DNA of 64,000 bases from Cupriavidus basilensis OR16 (GTDB lineage Bacteria; Pseudomonadota; Gammaproteobacteria; Burkholderiales; Burkholderiaceae), in the NCBI RefSeq assembly GCF_000243095.1, contig NZ_AHJE01000094.1, forward strand, positions 1 through 64,000. The letters are read 5' to 3'. Position numbers and translations under genes: made by a program. Under the pieces are notes generated by a model. That model made no database searches and was not told where the DNA came from. It saw only the letters and a program-made list of their open reading frames with translations. This document shows, in pieces, positions 45,481-54,752 of the stretch (positions are counted from its first letter, which is position 1; every line of letters begins with the position of its first letter).

Positions 45481-48177
45481 ATGTCAAAAGCCCTCATCAT
45501 CGCGGAAAAGCCATCGGTTGCGGCCGATATCGCCCGTGCCCTCGGGGGCTTTACCAAGCATGACGAATACTTCGAAAGTGACGACTACGTGCTTTCGTCG
45601 GCCGTCGGCCACCTGGTTGAAATCGCCGCCCCGGACGAGTACGAGGTCAAGCGAGGCAAGTGGAGCTTCGCCAACCTGCCGGTGATTCCCCCCCACTTCG
45701 ACCTGCGCCCCATCGCCAAGACCGAGTCGCGGCTGAAGGTGCTCAACCGCCTGATCAAGCGCAAGGACGTCACCGGCCTGGTGAACGCCTGCGACGCGGG
45801 GCGCGAAGGGGAATTGATCTTCCGCCTGATCCAGCAGCAGGCCAAGGCCAAGCAGCCGGTACAGCGCCTGTGGCTGCAGTCGATGACGCCGCAGGCGATC
45901 CGCGACGGCTTTGCCCGCCTGCGCGACGATGCCGACATGCTGCCGCTGGCGGACGCCGCGCGTTGCCGCTCCGAAGCCGACTGGCTGGTGGGCATCAACG
46001 GCACGCGCGCCATGACCGCCTTCAACAGCAAGGGCGGCGGTTTCTTCCTGACCACGGTTGGCCGGGTGCAGACCCCCACGCTGTCGATCGTGGTGGAGCG
46101 CGAAGAGAAGATCAAGAAGTTCGTCCCGCGCGACTACTGGGAAGTGCGCGCCGAGTTCATCGCCGCCGCCGGCCTCTATGAAGGCCGCTGGTTCGACCCC
46201 AAGTTCAAAAAGAGCGAATTCGATCCGGAGACGCGCGAGTCGCGCCTGTGGAGCGAAGCGGAGGCCAAGAGCATCGTGGCGGCGTGCCGCGACAAGACCG
46301 GCACCGTTACCGAAGAGTCCAAGCCGTCCTCGCAGCAGTCACCGGCGCTGTTCGACCTGACCACGCTGCAGCGCGAGGCCAACTCGCGCTTCGGTTTCTC
46401 GGCCAAGAACACGCTCGGACTGGCCCAGGCGCTGTATGAAAAGCACAAGGTGCTGACCTACCCGCGTACCGATGCGCGCGCACTGCCCGAGGACTACATG
46501 GACACGGTCAAGCAGACCATGGACATGCTGGCCGAGAGCTCGCCGAATTACCTGCCGCATGCCAAGAAGGTGTTGGCAAGCGGGTGGATCAAGCCCAACA
46601 AGAAGATCTTCGACAACAGCAAGATCAGCGATCACTTCGCTATCATCCCGACGCTGCAAGCCCCGAAGAACCTCTCGGAGCCGGAGCAGAAGCTGTATGA
46701 CCTGGTGGTGCGCCGCTTCCTGGCGGTGTTCTTCCCGGCGGCCGAGTTCCAGGTCACCACCCGCGTCACCGAGGTGGCGAGCCATCATTTCAAGACCGAA
46801 GGCAAGGTCCTGGTCAATCCGGGCTGGCTGGTGATCTATGGCCGCGAAGCCCAGGGCGACGAGGCCAACCTGGTGGCGGTGGCCAAGGACGAGCGCGTCA
46901 AGACCGACAAGGTCGATGGCGTGATGCTGACCACCAAGCCGCCGGCGCGCTACAACGAAGCTACGCTGCTGTCCGCCATGGAAGGCGCCGGCAAGCTGGT
47001 GGACGACGACGCGCTGCGCGAGGCCATGGCCGGCAAGGGCCTGGGTACGCCGGCCACCCGCGCGGCCATCATCGAAGGCCTGCTCGCCGAGAAATACCTG
47101 GTGCGCGAAGGCCGTGAGCTGATTCCCACCGCCAAGGCCTTCCAGCTGATGACACTGCTGCGCGGCTTGGGTGTGCTGGAACTGACCCAGGCCGAGCTGA
47201 CCGGCGAATGGGAGCACAAGCTGTCGCAGATCGAACGCGGCGGCCTGAAGCGCGACGAGTTCATGCGCGAGATCGCGCAGATGACGCAGCAGATCGTCAA
47301 GCGCGCCAAGGAATACGACAGCGACACCATCCCGGGCGACTACGCCACGCTGGCCACGCCGTGCCCGCAGTGCGGCAGCCAGGTCAAGGAGAACTACCGC
47401 CGCTTCGCCTGCACCGCGTGCGAATTCTCGATCAGCAAGATCCCGGGTGGGCGCCAGTTCGAGATCGACGAAGTCGAAGAACTGCTGCTGAAGAAGGAAA
47501 TCGGCCCGCTGCAAGGCTTCCGCAGCAAGATGGGCCGGCCGTTTGCCGCCATCCTCAAGCTGGGCAAGGACGACGAAGGCCACTACAAGATGGAATTCGA
47601 CTTCGGCCAGAACGATGACGACAACGACGGCGAGCCGGTGGATTTCAGCGCCCAGGAAGCGGTTGGCGCCTGTCCCAAATGCGGCGGCTCGGTGTACGAG
47701 CACGGCATGAAGTACGTGTGCGAGAACAGCGTAGCCGTTCCCAAGGCCTGCGACTTCACCACGGGCAAGATCATCCTGCAGCAGGAGATCTCGCGCGAGC
47801 AGATCGGCAAGCTGCTGGGCGTGGGCCGCACGGACCTGCTGACCGGCTTCAAGTCGTCGCGCACCGGGCGCAACTTCAAGGCCTTCCTGGCCAAGCAGCC
47901 GGACGGCAAGATCGGCTTCGAGTTCGAGGCGCGCGAGCCCAAGGCAGGCGCCAAGACGGCGGCCAAGGGTGCAGCGGCCAAGGCTGGCGGCGAGGATCAG
48001 GCCGCCGAAGCGGTGAGCAAGGCCAAGGCACCGGCCAAGAAAGCAGCGGCCAAGAAGGCGCCGGCTGCCAAGAAGGCACCTGCGGCAAAGAAAGCCGCGG
48101 CCAAGGCGCCGGCAGCCAAGCGCGCTACCGGCAAGTCCCGCGCCGACGACGAAGCCACGGCCGACGCCGAGGAGTGA
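45481..48177 (+). CDS. topB: DNA topoisomerase III, with long Ala/Lys-rich tail
   Basis: An 898-residue type IA topoisomerase that unlinks DNA. Toprim signatures are ALIIAEKPSVAADIARAL and CDAGREGELIF. The active-site tyrosine is in LTYPRTDARALPEDY, and the core carries TVGRVQTPTLSIVV. Two zinc-ribbon-like Cys clusters follow (CPQCGSQVKENYRRFAC and CPKCGGSVYEHGMKYVC). The last 75 residues are a histone-H1-like tail of repeated APAAKKA units. E. coli TopB is shorter and lacks this tail. Confidence 0.95.
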   Translation: MSKALIIAEKPSVAADIARALGGFTKHDEYFESDDYVLSSAVGHLVEIAAPDEYEVKRGKWSFANLPVIPPHFDLRPIAKTESRLKVLNRLIKRKDVTGLVNACDAGREGELIFRLIQQQAKAKQPVQRLWLQSMTPQAIRDGFARLRDDADMLPLADAARCRSEADWLVGINGTRAMTAFNSKGGGFFLTTVGRVQTPTLSIVVEREEKIKKFVPRDYWEVRAEFIAAAGLYEGRWFDPKFKKSEFDPETRESRLWSEAEAKSIVAACRDKTGTVTEESKPSSQQSPALFDLTTLQREANSRFGFSAKNTLGLAQALYEKHKVLTYPRTDARALPEDYMDTVKQTMDMLAESSPNYLPHAKKVLASGWIKPNKKIFDNSKISDHFAIIPTLQAPKNLSEPEQKLYDLVVRRFLAVFFPAAEFQVTTRVTEVASHHFKTEGKVLVNPGWLVIYGREAQGDEANLVAVAKDERVKTDKVDGVMLTTKPPARYNEATLLSAMEGAGKLVDDDALREAMAGKGLGTPATRAAIIEGLLAEKYLVREGRELIPTAKAFQLMTLLRGLGVLELTQAELTGEWEHKLSQIERGGLKRDEFMREIAQMTQQIVKRAKEYDSDTIPGDYATLATPCPQCGSQVKENYRRFACTACEFSISKIPGGRQFEIDEVEELLLKKEIGPLQGFRSKMGRPFAAILKLGKDDEGHYKMEFDFGQNDDDNDGEPVDFSAQEAVGACPKCGGSVYEHGMKYVCENSVAVPKACDFTTGKIILQQEISREQIGKLLGVGRTDLLTGFKSSRTGRNFKAFLAKQPDGKIGFEFEAREPKAGAKTAAKGAAAKAGGEDQAAEAVSKAKAPAKKAAAKKAPAAKKAPAAKKAAAKAPAAKRATGKSRADDEATADAEE

Positions 48178-48184
48178 GCTGTTC

Positions 48185-48211
48185 GCGGAGCCGGCGTCCT
48201 GCCGGCTCCGC
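48185..48211 (+). terminator. Hairpin after topB
   Basis: GCGGAGCCGGC and GCCGGCTCCGC form an 11-bp perfect stem with a 5-nt loop, 8 nt after the topB stop. No clean T-run follows, so its strength is uncertain. It also sits at the end of the convergent LysR gene. Confidence 0.6.
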
Positions 48212-48228
48212 GTCTGCCTTCCTCTCCT

Positions 48229-49131
48229 TTAGCGCACGTCGTTGCGGATCTTGCCCTCTTCCAGCAGGAAATCGATAAAGGCGCGGACCTTGGTGGGCAG
48301 GAATTTGCGGCTCGGGTAGACCACGCTGATATCGCGCTTGGGCAACTGGTACTGCGTCAGGATGTGCGTGAGCCGCCCCGACTCGATATTGGGACGTGCC
48401 AGGTAGGATGACAGCATCGCCACGCCCATGTCGGCCAGCGCCGCCTGGTGCGCCAGCTCGGCATTGCTGCACAGCAGGCCAGGGCGGATCGGTACCGTCA
48501 CCTCGCCCTCCGGGCCCGACAGCGTCCATTCATGTTCCGCGGTGGGAATGCGCATCGCGATGCAGCGGTGATTGCTCAGCTCGTGCGCGTGGCGCAGCGG
48601 CGGGTGCTGGCGCAGGTAGCCCGGCGAGGCGCACAGGATGATCTCGGCGGAGATCAGCGGGCGCGCGACAAGGTGCGAGCCCAGTCCCAGGTCCGACAGC
48701 ACCACGCCTACGTCGCGGCCCTCTTCCACAATATCGACGATACGGTCCGACAGCTGCACGTCGAACACTACGTCCGGGTACAGGGCCTGGAAGCGCGCCA
48801 GCGTGTCCGGCAGCAGGTGCAGGCCGAACATCACCGGCGTCACCAGCCGCAGCGTGCCGGAGAGCGATTGGCTGCGTGCCGTTACCACCGATTCGGCCTC
48901 CTCCACGTCTTCCAGGATCTGCTGGCAACGCTGCAGGTAGGTTTCCCCGGCGTCGGTCAGCGACAGGCTGCGGGTGGTGCGGTTGAGCAACCGCGTGCCA
49001 AGGTGGCTCTCCAGATCGGCTACGTAGCGTGTCACTACCGCATTGGACATTTCCAATTGTTGCGCCGCACGAGCAAAGCTGCCCAGCTCGACCACCTTGG
49101 AAAAGACGCGCATCGATTGCAGCCGGTCCAT
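48229..49131 (-). CDS. LysR family transcriptional regulator
   Basis: A 300-residue regulator with an N-terminal winged helix (SFARAAQQLEMSNAVVTRYV, then NRTTRSLSLTDAGETYLQRC) and a CrgA-like effector domain. It diverges from the small secreted repeat protein at 49324 across 192 bp of AT-rich DNA, which contains CATTG-N7-CAATG around 49,203-49,219, a LysR-type dyad. It probably controls that gene or itself. The ligand is unknown. Confidence 0.9.
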   Translation of the reverse strand: MDRLQSMRVFSKVVELGSFARAAQQLEMSNAVVTRYVADLESHLGTRLLNRTTRSLSLTDAGETYLQRCQQILEDVEEAESVVTARSQSLSGTLRLVTPVMFGLHLLPDTLARFQALYPDVVFDVQLSDRIVDIVEEGRDVGVVLSDLGLGSHLVARPLISAEIILCASPGYLRQHPPLRHAHELSNHRCIAMRIPTAEHEWTLSGPEGEVTVPIRPGLLCSNAELAHQAALADMGVAMLSSYLARPNIESGRLTHILTQYQLPKRDISVVYPSRKFLPTKVRAFIDFLLEEGKIRNDVR

Positions 49132-49323
49132 GACATAGTCTCCAGTCTTGCCCGCGAACTTTTACGGAAAGTGGGTTATTTATTGTCAAAACTACAACTA
49201 ATCATTGTCTGAGGCAATGTTTATTCATATCAGGGAAATACCTAATATGGAGCCATCGGATGCCGCATTGCAGCGAAGGCTGCTGAGAAGACAAGGCGTC
49301 CTGCCTGTGGAAAGGATTCAATC

Positions 49324-49593
49324 ATGAAAAACCAACGTTTCGCCCTGATCGCCGCTGCCGCCACGCTGGCCGCCGCCCTGACTGCCGCCCCCGCATTTGC
49401 CAAGGCTGGCAAGTTCGACACGTACACCGATGGCGCCCGCGCCACCCAGACCTCGGTCTACAGCAGCGGCGGCAAGGCTGGCAAGTTCGACACGTTCACG
49501 GACGGCGCTCGCACCGGCAAGTTCGACCCGTACACCGATGGCGCCAAGGCCAGCAAGTTCGACGTATTCAGCGACGGTGCCGCTACCCTGTAA
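49324..49593 (+). CDS. Small secreted protein with KFD-TDGA repeats
   Basis: An 89-residue protein with a signal peptide (residues 1-26, ending APAFA) and a mature part built almost entirely of four copies of a 10-residue unit: GKFDTYTDGA, GKFDTFTDGA, GKFDPYTDGA and SKFDVFSDGA. The first and second are separated by an 11-residue spacer. Aromatic and acidic positions are fixed in all copies. I do not recognise a characterised family. Related short repeats may exist in Burkholderiales. It is followed by a strong terminator and diverges from a LysR gene, so it is a single-gene unit, probably well expressed. Confidence 0.8.
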   Translation: MKNQRFALIAAAATLAAALTAAPAFAKAGKFDTYTDGARATQTSVYSSGGKAGKFDTFTDGARTGKFDPYTDGAKASKFDVFSDGAATL

Positions 49594-49706
49594 TTCAGGC
49601 GCCCCGTCAGCGGGAACCGCATTTTATGGCGGTTCCACCCGTTTCGGCTGATCTCCACAGGCCGACGGGGAGGGAGCGAAAGCGCCTTCCCCGTACTATC
49701 TGGAGG

Positions 49707-49745
49707 ACACGCCCGTACCATGCCGGTACGGGCGTGTTTGTTTTT
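49707..49745 (+). terminator. Strong terminator after the KFD-repeat gene
   Basis: A 13-bp perfect stem (ACACGCCCGTACC with GGTACGGGCGTGT), a 5-nt loop, then TTGTTTTT. Confidence 0.85.
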
Positions 49746-49829
49746 GGGGTGCCGCTTCTGCCGCGCACTCACAGGTATCGGGTGATGCATGATACCCCCG
49801 GCCAGGATTTTGGACCGGCGCAGAGGCAT

Positions 49830-49856
49830 AAAAAAACGGGCCAGTCATGGCCCGTT
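49830..49856 (-). terminator. Terminator of the glycine-zipper gene
   Basis: AACGGGCC and GGCCCGTT form an 8-bp stem with a 6-nt loop. Seven A on the plus strand give a U-run on the minus strand, 65 nt beyond the stop at 49922. Confidence 0.8.
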
Positions 49857-49921
49857 CTTGTTGCCGGCATCGCAGGCCGGCTGCCCGCGGGCGGGAGATG
49901 ATCCCGCCTGCGCCAGGCAGA

Positions 49922-50398
49922 TCAGTCGTCGTGATCGTGATGGTTGTGGCCGCGGCCATGCTTGCGCTTGTAGCCGCTGCGGTAGTAGCGGTCATCGCGA
50001 TAGCCGCGGCCGCGCTCGTCCGCGTACGAGTTGCTGCGCGAGACGTTGCCGCCCAGCGCGGCGCCTGCACCGCCGCCAACTGCTGCGCCCAGCAGGCCGC
50101 CGGTGCGCCCGCCCATGGCGTTGCCCGCTGCCGTGCCTGCGCCGCCGCCCAGTGCGCCACCAATGATGGCGCCAGTGCGCTCGCGGCGGTTAGAGGTGAC
50201 CGCGCCGCCCTCGCCGCCGCCAACCGCGCCGCCGATCACCGCACCGGTCGAGCCGCCGAGCGCACCACCGACCGCTGCGCCGGCGACACCGCCGAGTGCG
50301 CCGCCGAGGGCATTGTTCATATCGCCCGCAAACACCGGCAGCGCGGATGCCGCCAGGGCGATGGCCAGGGTGAAACTGCGAACGGGGTGCCGTGACAT
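49922..50398 (-). CDS. Glycine-zipper domain protein with His-rich C-terminus
   Basis: A 158-residue exported protein: signal peptide (about residues 1-24, ending PVFAG), then about 90 residues of glycine-zipper repeats (ALGGALGGVAGAAVGGALGG, then GAIIGGALGGGAGTAAGNAM) that may form membrane-associated helices. The tail is basic and His-rich (KRKHGRGHNHHDHDD), and it could bind metal. Similar proteins are linked to envelope stress or surface assembly, but no function is established for this one. It is transcribed alone between terminators. Confidence 0.75.
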   Translation of the reverse strand: MSRHPVRSFTLAIALAASALPVFAGDMNNALGGALGGVAGAAVGGALGGSTGAVIGGAVGGGEGGAVTSNRRERTGAIIGGALGGGAGTAAGNAMGGRTGGLLGAAVGGGAGAALGGNVSRSNSYADERGRGYRDDRYYRSGYKRKHGRGHNHHDHDD

Positions 50399-50500
50399 GT
50401 TCTTCTTCCTTGGGTTGAGCAACTGTGACGCAAGTGTAGAGATGTAGCCGCGACCTTGCTGTAACCACGTGTAAGGCCCTGTAACCGCTGCAGAAACGTA

Positions 50501-50533
50501 AAACGGGCCGCCAGGTTCGGCGGCCCGTTTTTT
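50501..50533. terminator. Terminator between the ybdD-cstA operon and the glycine-zipper gene
   Basis: A 12-bp perfect stem (AAACGGGCCGCC with GGCGGCCCGTTT) with a 6-nt loop. Six T follow on the plus strand, and a shorter T tract on the minus strand, where it would end the cstA-ybdD transcript. Confidence 0.75.
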
Positions 50534-50621
50534 AGCGGCGTGAAGCGCGGAGTTACTACGGGGTTAGGATGGTTGTGCGGCTATGGGCACTCACATTCCC
50601 TGCGCGCGCGCCACATGCAGG

Positions 50622-50816
50622 TCAGCAGCATTTGCCCTGTCCCCCGCCGTAGCGGGCCTCCTGCCGTTCGCGAAAGAACGCCTCGTAGGTCATCGGCTCG
50701 CGGTCGGGGTGGGTGGCCTCCATGTGTGCCACATAGGTCTGGTAATCCGGCAAACCCACCATCAGGCGCAGGGACTGGCCCAAGTAGCGTCCCATGGTGC
50801 CAAGTTGCTCAAGCAT
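50622..50816 (-). CDS. ybdD: YbdD/YjiX family small protein
   Basis: A 64-residue protein of the YbdD/YjiX (DUF466) family, recognised by GLPDYQTYVAHMEATHPDRE and the end YGGGQGKCC. It is encoded 57 bp downstream of cstA, as in E. coli, where YbdD or YjiX is needed for CstA- or BtsT-type pyruvate uptake. The start could instead be the internal ATG eight residues in (MGRYLGQS). Confidence 0.92.
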   Translation of the reverse strand: MLEQLGTMGRYLGQSLRLMVGLPDYQTYVAHMEATHPDREPMTYEAFFRERQEARYGGGQGKCC

Positions 50817-50873
50817 GATGGATCTCCCGATAACGAATGTGGTCTCGCGCCTGCCGATGGATCGCGCGCGAAC

Positions 50874-52946
50874 TCAATGCTGCGCCGAAGCCGAGGCGGG
50901 CATCGGCTCGAACGGCGTTTCGCGGTCGGTCGGTCGGCTCTGCGCGCGGGCATTCATGGCGGTCTTCAAGCCATAGAACACGATCGACAGCACCACGAAC
51001 ATGAACAGCGCGCACAGTCCGGCATCCAGGTAGTCGTTGAAGACGATGCGATGCATCTGCTCCATCGATTTGGCCGGAGCCAGCACCTTGCCTTGGGCGA
51101 TGGCATCGCTGAACTTGGCCGCGTGGGTCAGGAAGCTGACCTTGGGATCGGCGTCGAACAGCTTCTGCCAGCCGGCGGTCAGCGTGCAGATCAGCAGCCA
51201 GATGGTGGGCACCAGCGTGACCCAGGCGTACTGCCCGCGCTTCATCTTGACCAGCACGCAGGTGCCGAGCACCAGCGCCACCGCGGCCAGCATCTGGTTG
51301 GAGATGCCGAACAGCGGCCACAGCGTGTTGATGCCGCCCAGCGGGTCAACCACGCCCTGGTACAGGAAGTAGCCCCAGAAGGATACGGTCAGCGCGGTGG
51401 CGATCAGGTTGGCCGGCAGCGAGTCGGTACGGCGGAACGAGGGCACGAAGGTGCCCAGCAGGTCCTGCAGCATGAAGCGGCCGGCGCGGGTGCCCGCATC
51501 CACCGCGGTCAGGATGAACAGCGCCTCGAACAAGATGGCGAAGTGATACCAGAAAGCCATCATGGCCTGGCCGCCCACCACCTGGTGCAGGATGTGGGCA
51601 ATGCCCACCGCCAGCGTCGGGGCGCCGCCGGCACGCGAGATGATGGAGTTCTCGCCGACGTCCTTGGCAGTCTGGATCAGCACGTCGGGGGTGATGACAA
51701 AGCCCCAACCCGACACCACCTGCGCCACCGATTCCGGCGAGGTGCCGATCACGGCCGCCGGACTGTTCATGGCGAAGTACACGCCCGGCTCGATGACCGA
51801 GGCGGCCACCAGCGCCATGATGGCGACGAAGGACTCGGCCAGCATCGCGCCATAGCCGATAAAGCGCATATGCGCTTCGCTCTCAAGCAGCTTGGGCGTG
51901 GTGCCAGAGGAGATCAGCGCGTGGAAGCCCGACACCGCGCCGCAGGCGATGGTGATGAAGAGGAAGGGGAACAGGTTGCCCGACCACACCGGGCCGCCGC
52001 CCTTGGCAAACTGGGTGAACGCCGGCATCTTCAGCTCCGGCGCCACGATCAGGATGCCGATGGCCAGCGCGATGATGGTGCCGATCTTCAGGAACGTGGA
52101 GAGATAGTCGCGCGGGGCCAGCAGCAGCCACACCGGCAGCACGGCAGCGATAAAGCCGTAGATGATCAGCATCCACGTCAGCGCCTTGCCGTCGTAGGTA
52201 AACAGCGGCGCCAGCACCGCGCTTTCATGCACGTACTGGCCGCCAATGATGGCCAGCATCAGCAGCACGAAGCCGATCACCGACACCTCGCCGATGCGGC
52301 CCGGGCGGATATAGCGCGTGTAGATGCCCATGAAGAGGGCGATGGGAATCGTCACCCCCACCGTGAAGGTGCCCCAGGGCGAGTCCGCCAGCGCCTTCAC
52401 CACGATCAGCGCCAGCACCGCTAGGATGATGATCATGATCATGAAGCAGCCGAACAGCGCGATCATGCCGGGCACCGTGCCCATTTCGGACTTGATCAGG
52501 TCGCCCAGCGAGCGGCCGTCGCGGCGCGTGGAGATGAACAGCACCATGAAGTCCTGCACCGCGCCGGCAAACACCACGCCCGCCAGGATCCACAGCATGC
52601 CGGGCATATAGCCCATCTGCGCGGCCAACACCGGGCCCACCAGCGGGCCGGCGCCGGCAATGGCGGCGAAGTGGTGGCCGAACAGCACGGCCTTGTTGGT
52701 CGGCACGTAGTCCAGCCCGTCGTTGTGGCGCCAGGCCGGCGTCATGCGCTTGGGGTCGAGCTGCATCACCTTCTCGGCGATGAACTTGCTGTAGTAGCGG
52801 TAGGCGATCAGATAGATGCAGATCGCGGCGACCACGATCCACAAGGCACTGACGGCTTCGCCGCGAGACAGTGCGACGGTGGCGAAGGCGAAGGCGCCAA
52901 GGATGGCGACGGCCAGCCACACCAGGTGTTGCCCGATGCGATTCAT
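50874..52946 (-). CDS. cstA: Carbon starvation protein A (pyruvate/peptide transporter)
   Basis: A 690-residue inner-membrane transporter with about 16-18 hydrophobic segments. The signatures DYVPTNKAVLFGHHFAAIAG and AGPLVGPVLAAQMGYMPGML are highly characteristic. In E. coli, CstA and BtsT take up pyruvate (CstA also peptides). Here it forms an operon with ybdD and diverges from a Cache-domain kinase and response regulator pair across 393 bp, so that pair probably controls it. The ATG at 52946 is used. Confidence 0.95.
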   Translation of the reverse strand: MNRIGQHLVWLAVAILGAFAFATVALSRGEAVSALWIVVAAICIYLIAYRYYSKFIAEKVMQLDPKRMTPAWRHNDGLDYVPTNKAVLFGHHFAAIAGAGPLVGPVLAAQMGYMPGMLWILAGVVFAGAVQDFMVLFISTRRDGRSLGDLIKSEMGTVPGMIALFGCFMIMIIILAVLALIVVKALADSPWGTFTVGVTIPIALFMGIYTRYIRPGRIGEVSVIGFVLLMLAIIGGQYVHESAVLAPLFTYDGKALTWMLIIYGFIAAVLPVWLLLAPRDYLSTFLKIGTIIALAIGILIVAPELKMPAFTQFAKGGGPVWSGNLFPFLFITIACGAVSGFHALISSGTTPKLLESEAHMRFIGYGAMLAESFVAIMALVAASVIEPGVYFAMNSPAAVIGTSPESVAQVVSGWGFVITPDVLIQTAKDVGENSIISRAGGAPTLAVGIAHILHQVVGGQAMMAFWYHFAILFEALFILTAVDAGTRAGRFMLQDLLGTFVPSFRRTDSLPANLIATALTVSFWGYFLYQGVVDPLGGINTLWPLFGISNQMLAAVALVLGTCVLVKMKRGQYAWVTLVPTIWLLICTLTAGWQKLFDADPKVSFLTHAAKFSDAIAQGKVLAPAKSMEQMHRIVFNDYLDAGLCALFMFVVLSIVFYGLKTAMNARAQSRPTDRETPFEPMPASASAQH

Positions 52947-53260
52947 GATGAGGGTCTCCTCAGTCCGTTTTTAAGAATGCCAGCGGCGGGCAGGTGCCGG
53001 AAGCAAGGGGGGCGCGTGGTCAGCGTCCCCGGGCGGCGGCGGGCGGAGGGGTGCTCGGCGGGATGGTCCCTGCCATGTCTCCGTCGACGCCCGGTATATC
53101 TCGCAAGATCCGGATCTGGTCGTCGCAGGCGGGCGATGCAAACAGCAAAGACGCTAGCCGCACCCACTGCGCAGGACGCGTGCATTACGCCGCTTGCGCG
53201 GTGCGCGTGCGTCCGGCGTGTAGTATTGACACCCGTCCCTGGCGGCACAAGCGCGGAACT

Positions 53261-53289
53261 ACGCAGCGATGCTGCGTGTTACTACGTAG
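53261..53289. promoter_or_regulatory. Palindromes in the cstA-kinase divergent region
   Basis: ACGCAGC-GAT-GCTGCGT (53261-53277) is a perfect 7-bp-arm dyad, followed after 4 nt by the 8-bp palindrome CTACGTAG (53282-53289). A TTGACA lies just upstream (53226-53231) but no good -10 is spaced from it. This is a candidate binding site for the NarL-type regulator encoded downstream. The rest of 52947-53339 shows no gene. Confidence 0.45.
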
Positions 53290-53339
53290 ATCGACGCGCG
53301 CATGCCGCTTGCGCGTCATCCGTGTTTACCCCGGTCCCG

Positions 53340-54752
53340 ATGAAACTCCGTCAGAAAATCCTGTTATTGGCCGTCGCGCCGCTCGCCGTGGCCATGTTCG
53401 GCATCGCGCTGGCGGTACGCTACCAGGCCACCCAGCTGGCGAGCCACGAGCGCGCCCTGGTCGAGGCGGCCTACCTGCAGAGCAAGGAAGTCGAGCTGCG
53501 CCACTACGTAGAGCTGGCGCAAAGCGCGATCGCGCCGATGGTGCGCTCGGGCCACAACGATGCGGCCACGCGCGACGCCGCCATGCAGGCCCTGGCGCGC
53601 CTGGACTATGGGCCCGACGGCTATTTTTTCCTCTATGACCTGCAAGGCCGTAACCTGATGCACCCGCGCCAGCCCGAGCTGGTCGGGCAGGATCTGTGGA
53701 GCCTGCGGGACCCGCAGGGCGCGCTCACCATCCAGAAGCTGATCGCCGCGGCCCGCGGCGGCGGTGGCTCGGTGCGCTATATGTGGAGAAAGCCCTCCTC
53801 GCAGCAACTGGCCCCCAAGCTGGGCTACGTGGTGGCCGTGCCGGAGTGGAACTGGATGCTGGGCACGGGCATCTATCTCGACGACGTGGAGCGCACCCTG
53901 CGCCAGCTCGACGCGCGGGCTGAGACCGATATCCGCGAAACCATGGCCTGGATCGGCGTGATTGCCGCGATCAGCATCCTGCTGGTAGCCGCCAGCGGCC
54001 TGGCGCTCAATGTGAGCGAGCACCGCGAGGCCGATGCCAAGCTGCGGCAGCTGGCGCAGCGCGTGGTGCAGTCGCAGGAAGAGGAACGCGCGCGGCTGTC
54101 GCGTGAGCTGCACGACGGTATCAGCCAGTTGCTGGTGTCGGTCAAGCTGCTGCTGGAGACCGCCGCCAACCGGCTGCGCCTGGCCCCGGCCGAGGGCCAG
54201 TCGGTGGCGCCCGTGCTCGGCACGGCGCTGGTCCGGCTGGATACGGTCTTCAATGAGGTGCGCCGGGTGGCGCGCAACCTGCGCCCTGCCCTGCTTGACG
54301 ACCTTGGCCTGTTCGCCGCGCTGGAGCATCTCGCGCGCGAGATGCAGGAGGGCAGCGGGCTGCAGATCCGCGTCGCGCGTACCGGCAAGCCGCGCGAACT
54401 GGCCGACGAGCAGGCCACGGCGCTGTTCCGCATCGCCCAGGAGGCGCTGACCAATGTGGAGCGGCATGCGCGTGCGCGCCATGTCACGCTGGCGCTGGCG
54501 TTCGACGCCGAGGCCACCCGCCTGACCGTGCTGGACGATGGCGCGGGCTTCGACGTGGCGCGCATGCAGCACGATCCCGCACGTGGCATCGGCCTGCGCA
54601 ACCTGCGCGAGCGCATCGCCGCGCTGGGCGGCGAGTTCGATATTGTCTCCGGGCCGGGCGCGACCCGGCTGAGCGCCGCGGTGCCGGTGGTGCCGCCGGC
54701 CACCCGCTACAACCCCGATTCACCCGACGCACCAGGAAACACCCGCTCATGA
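53340..54752 (+). CDS. Cache-domain sensor histidine kinase, NarX/DegS-like
   Basis: A 470-residue inner-membrane kinase: first membrane helix (ILLLAVAPLAVAMFGIALAV), a periplasmic single Cache domain with LDYGPDGYFFLYDLQGRNLM and PEWNWMLGTGIYLDDVE, a second helix (WIGVIAAISILLVAASGLAL), a HisKA_3 dimerisation domain with the phospho-His in RLSRELHDGISQLLVS, and an HATPase domain (DDGAGFDV, GIGLRNLRERI). Such Cache domains commonly sense small organic acids. It overlaps its response regulator gene by 4 nt and is divergent from cstA, which suggests it senses pyruvate or a related carboxylate (inference). Confidence 0.9.
   Translation: MKLRQKILLLAVAPLAVAMFGIALAVRYQATQLASHERALVEAAYLQSKEVELRHYVELAQSAIAPMVRSGHNDAATRDAAMQALARLDYGPDGYFFLYDLQGRNLMHPRQPELVGQDLWSLRDPQGALTIQKLIAAARGGGGSVRYMWRKPSSQQLAPKLGYVVAVPEWNWMLGTGIYLDDVERTLRQLDARAETDIRETMAWIGVIAAISILLVAASGLALNVSEHREADAKLRQLAQRVVQSQEEERARLSRELHDGISQLLVSVKLLLETAANRLRLAPAEGQSVAPVLGTALVRLDTVFNEVRRVARNLRPALLDDLGLFAALEHLAREMQEGSGLQIRVARTGKPRELADEQATALFRIAQEALTNVERHARARHVTLALAFDAEATRLTVLDDGAGFDVARMQHDPARGIGLRNLRERIAALGGEFDIVSGPGATRLSAAVPVVPPATRYNPDSPDAPGNTRS

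Noticed and set aside
49707-49745. 13-bp inverted repeat considered as a regulatory operator
   Set aside because: The short loop and following T-rich tract after a gene end make it an ordinary rho-independent terminator.
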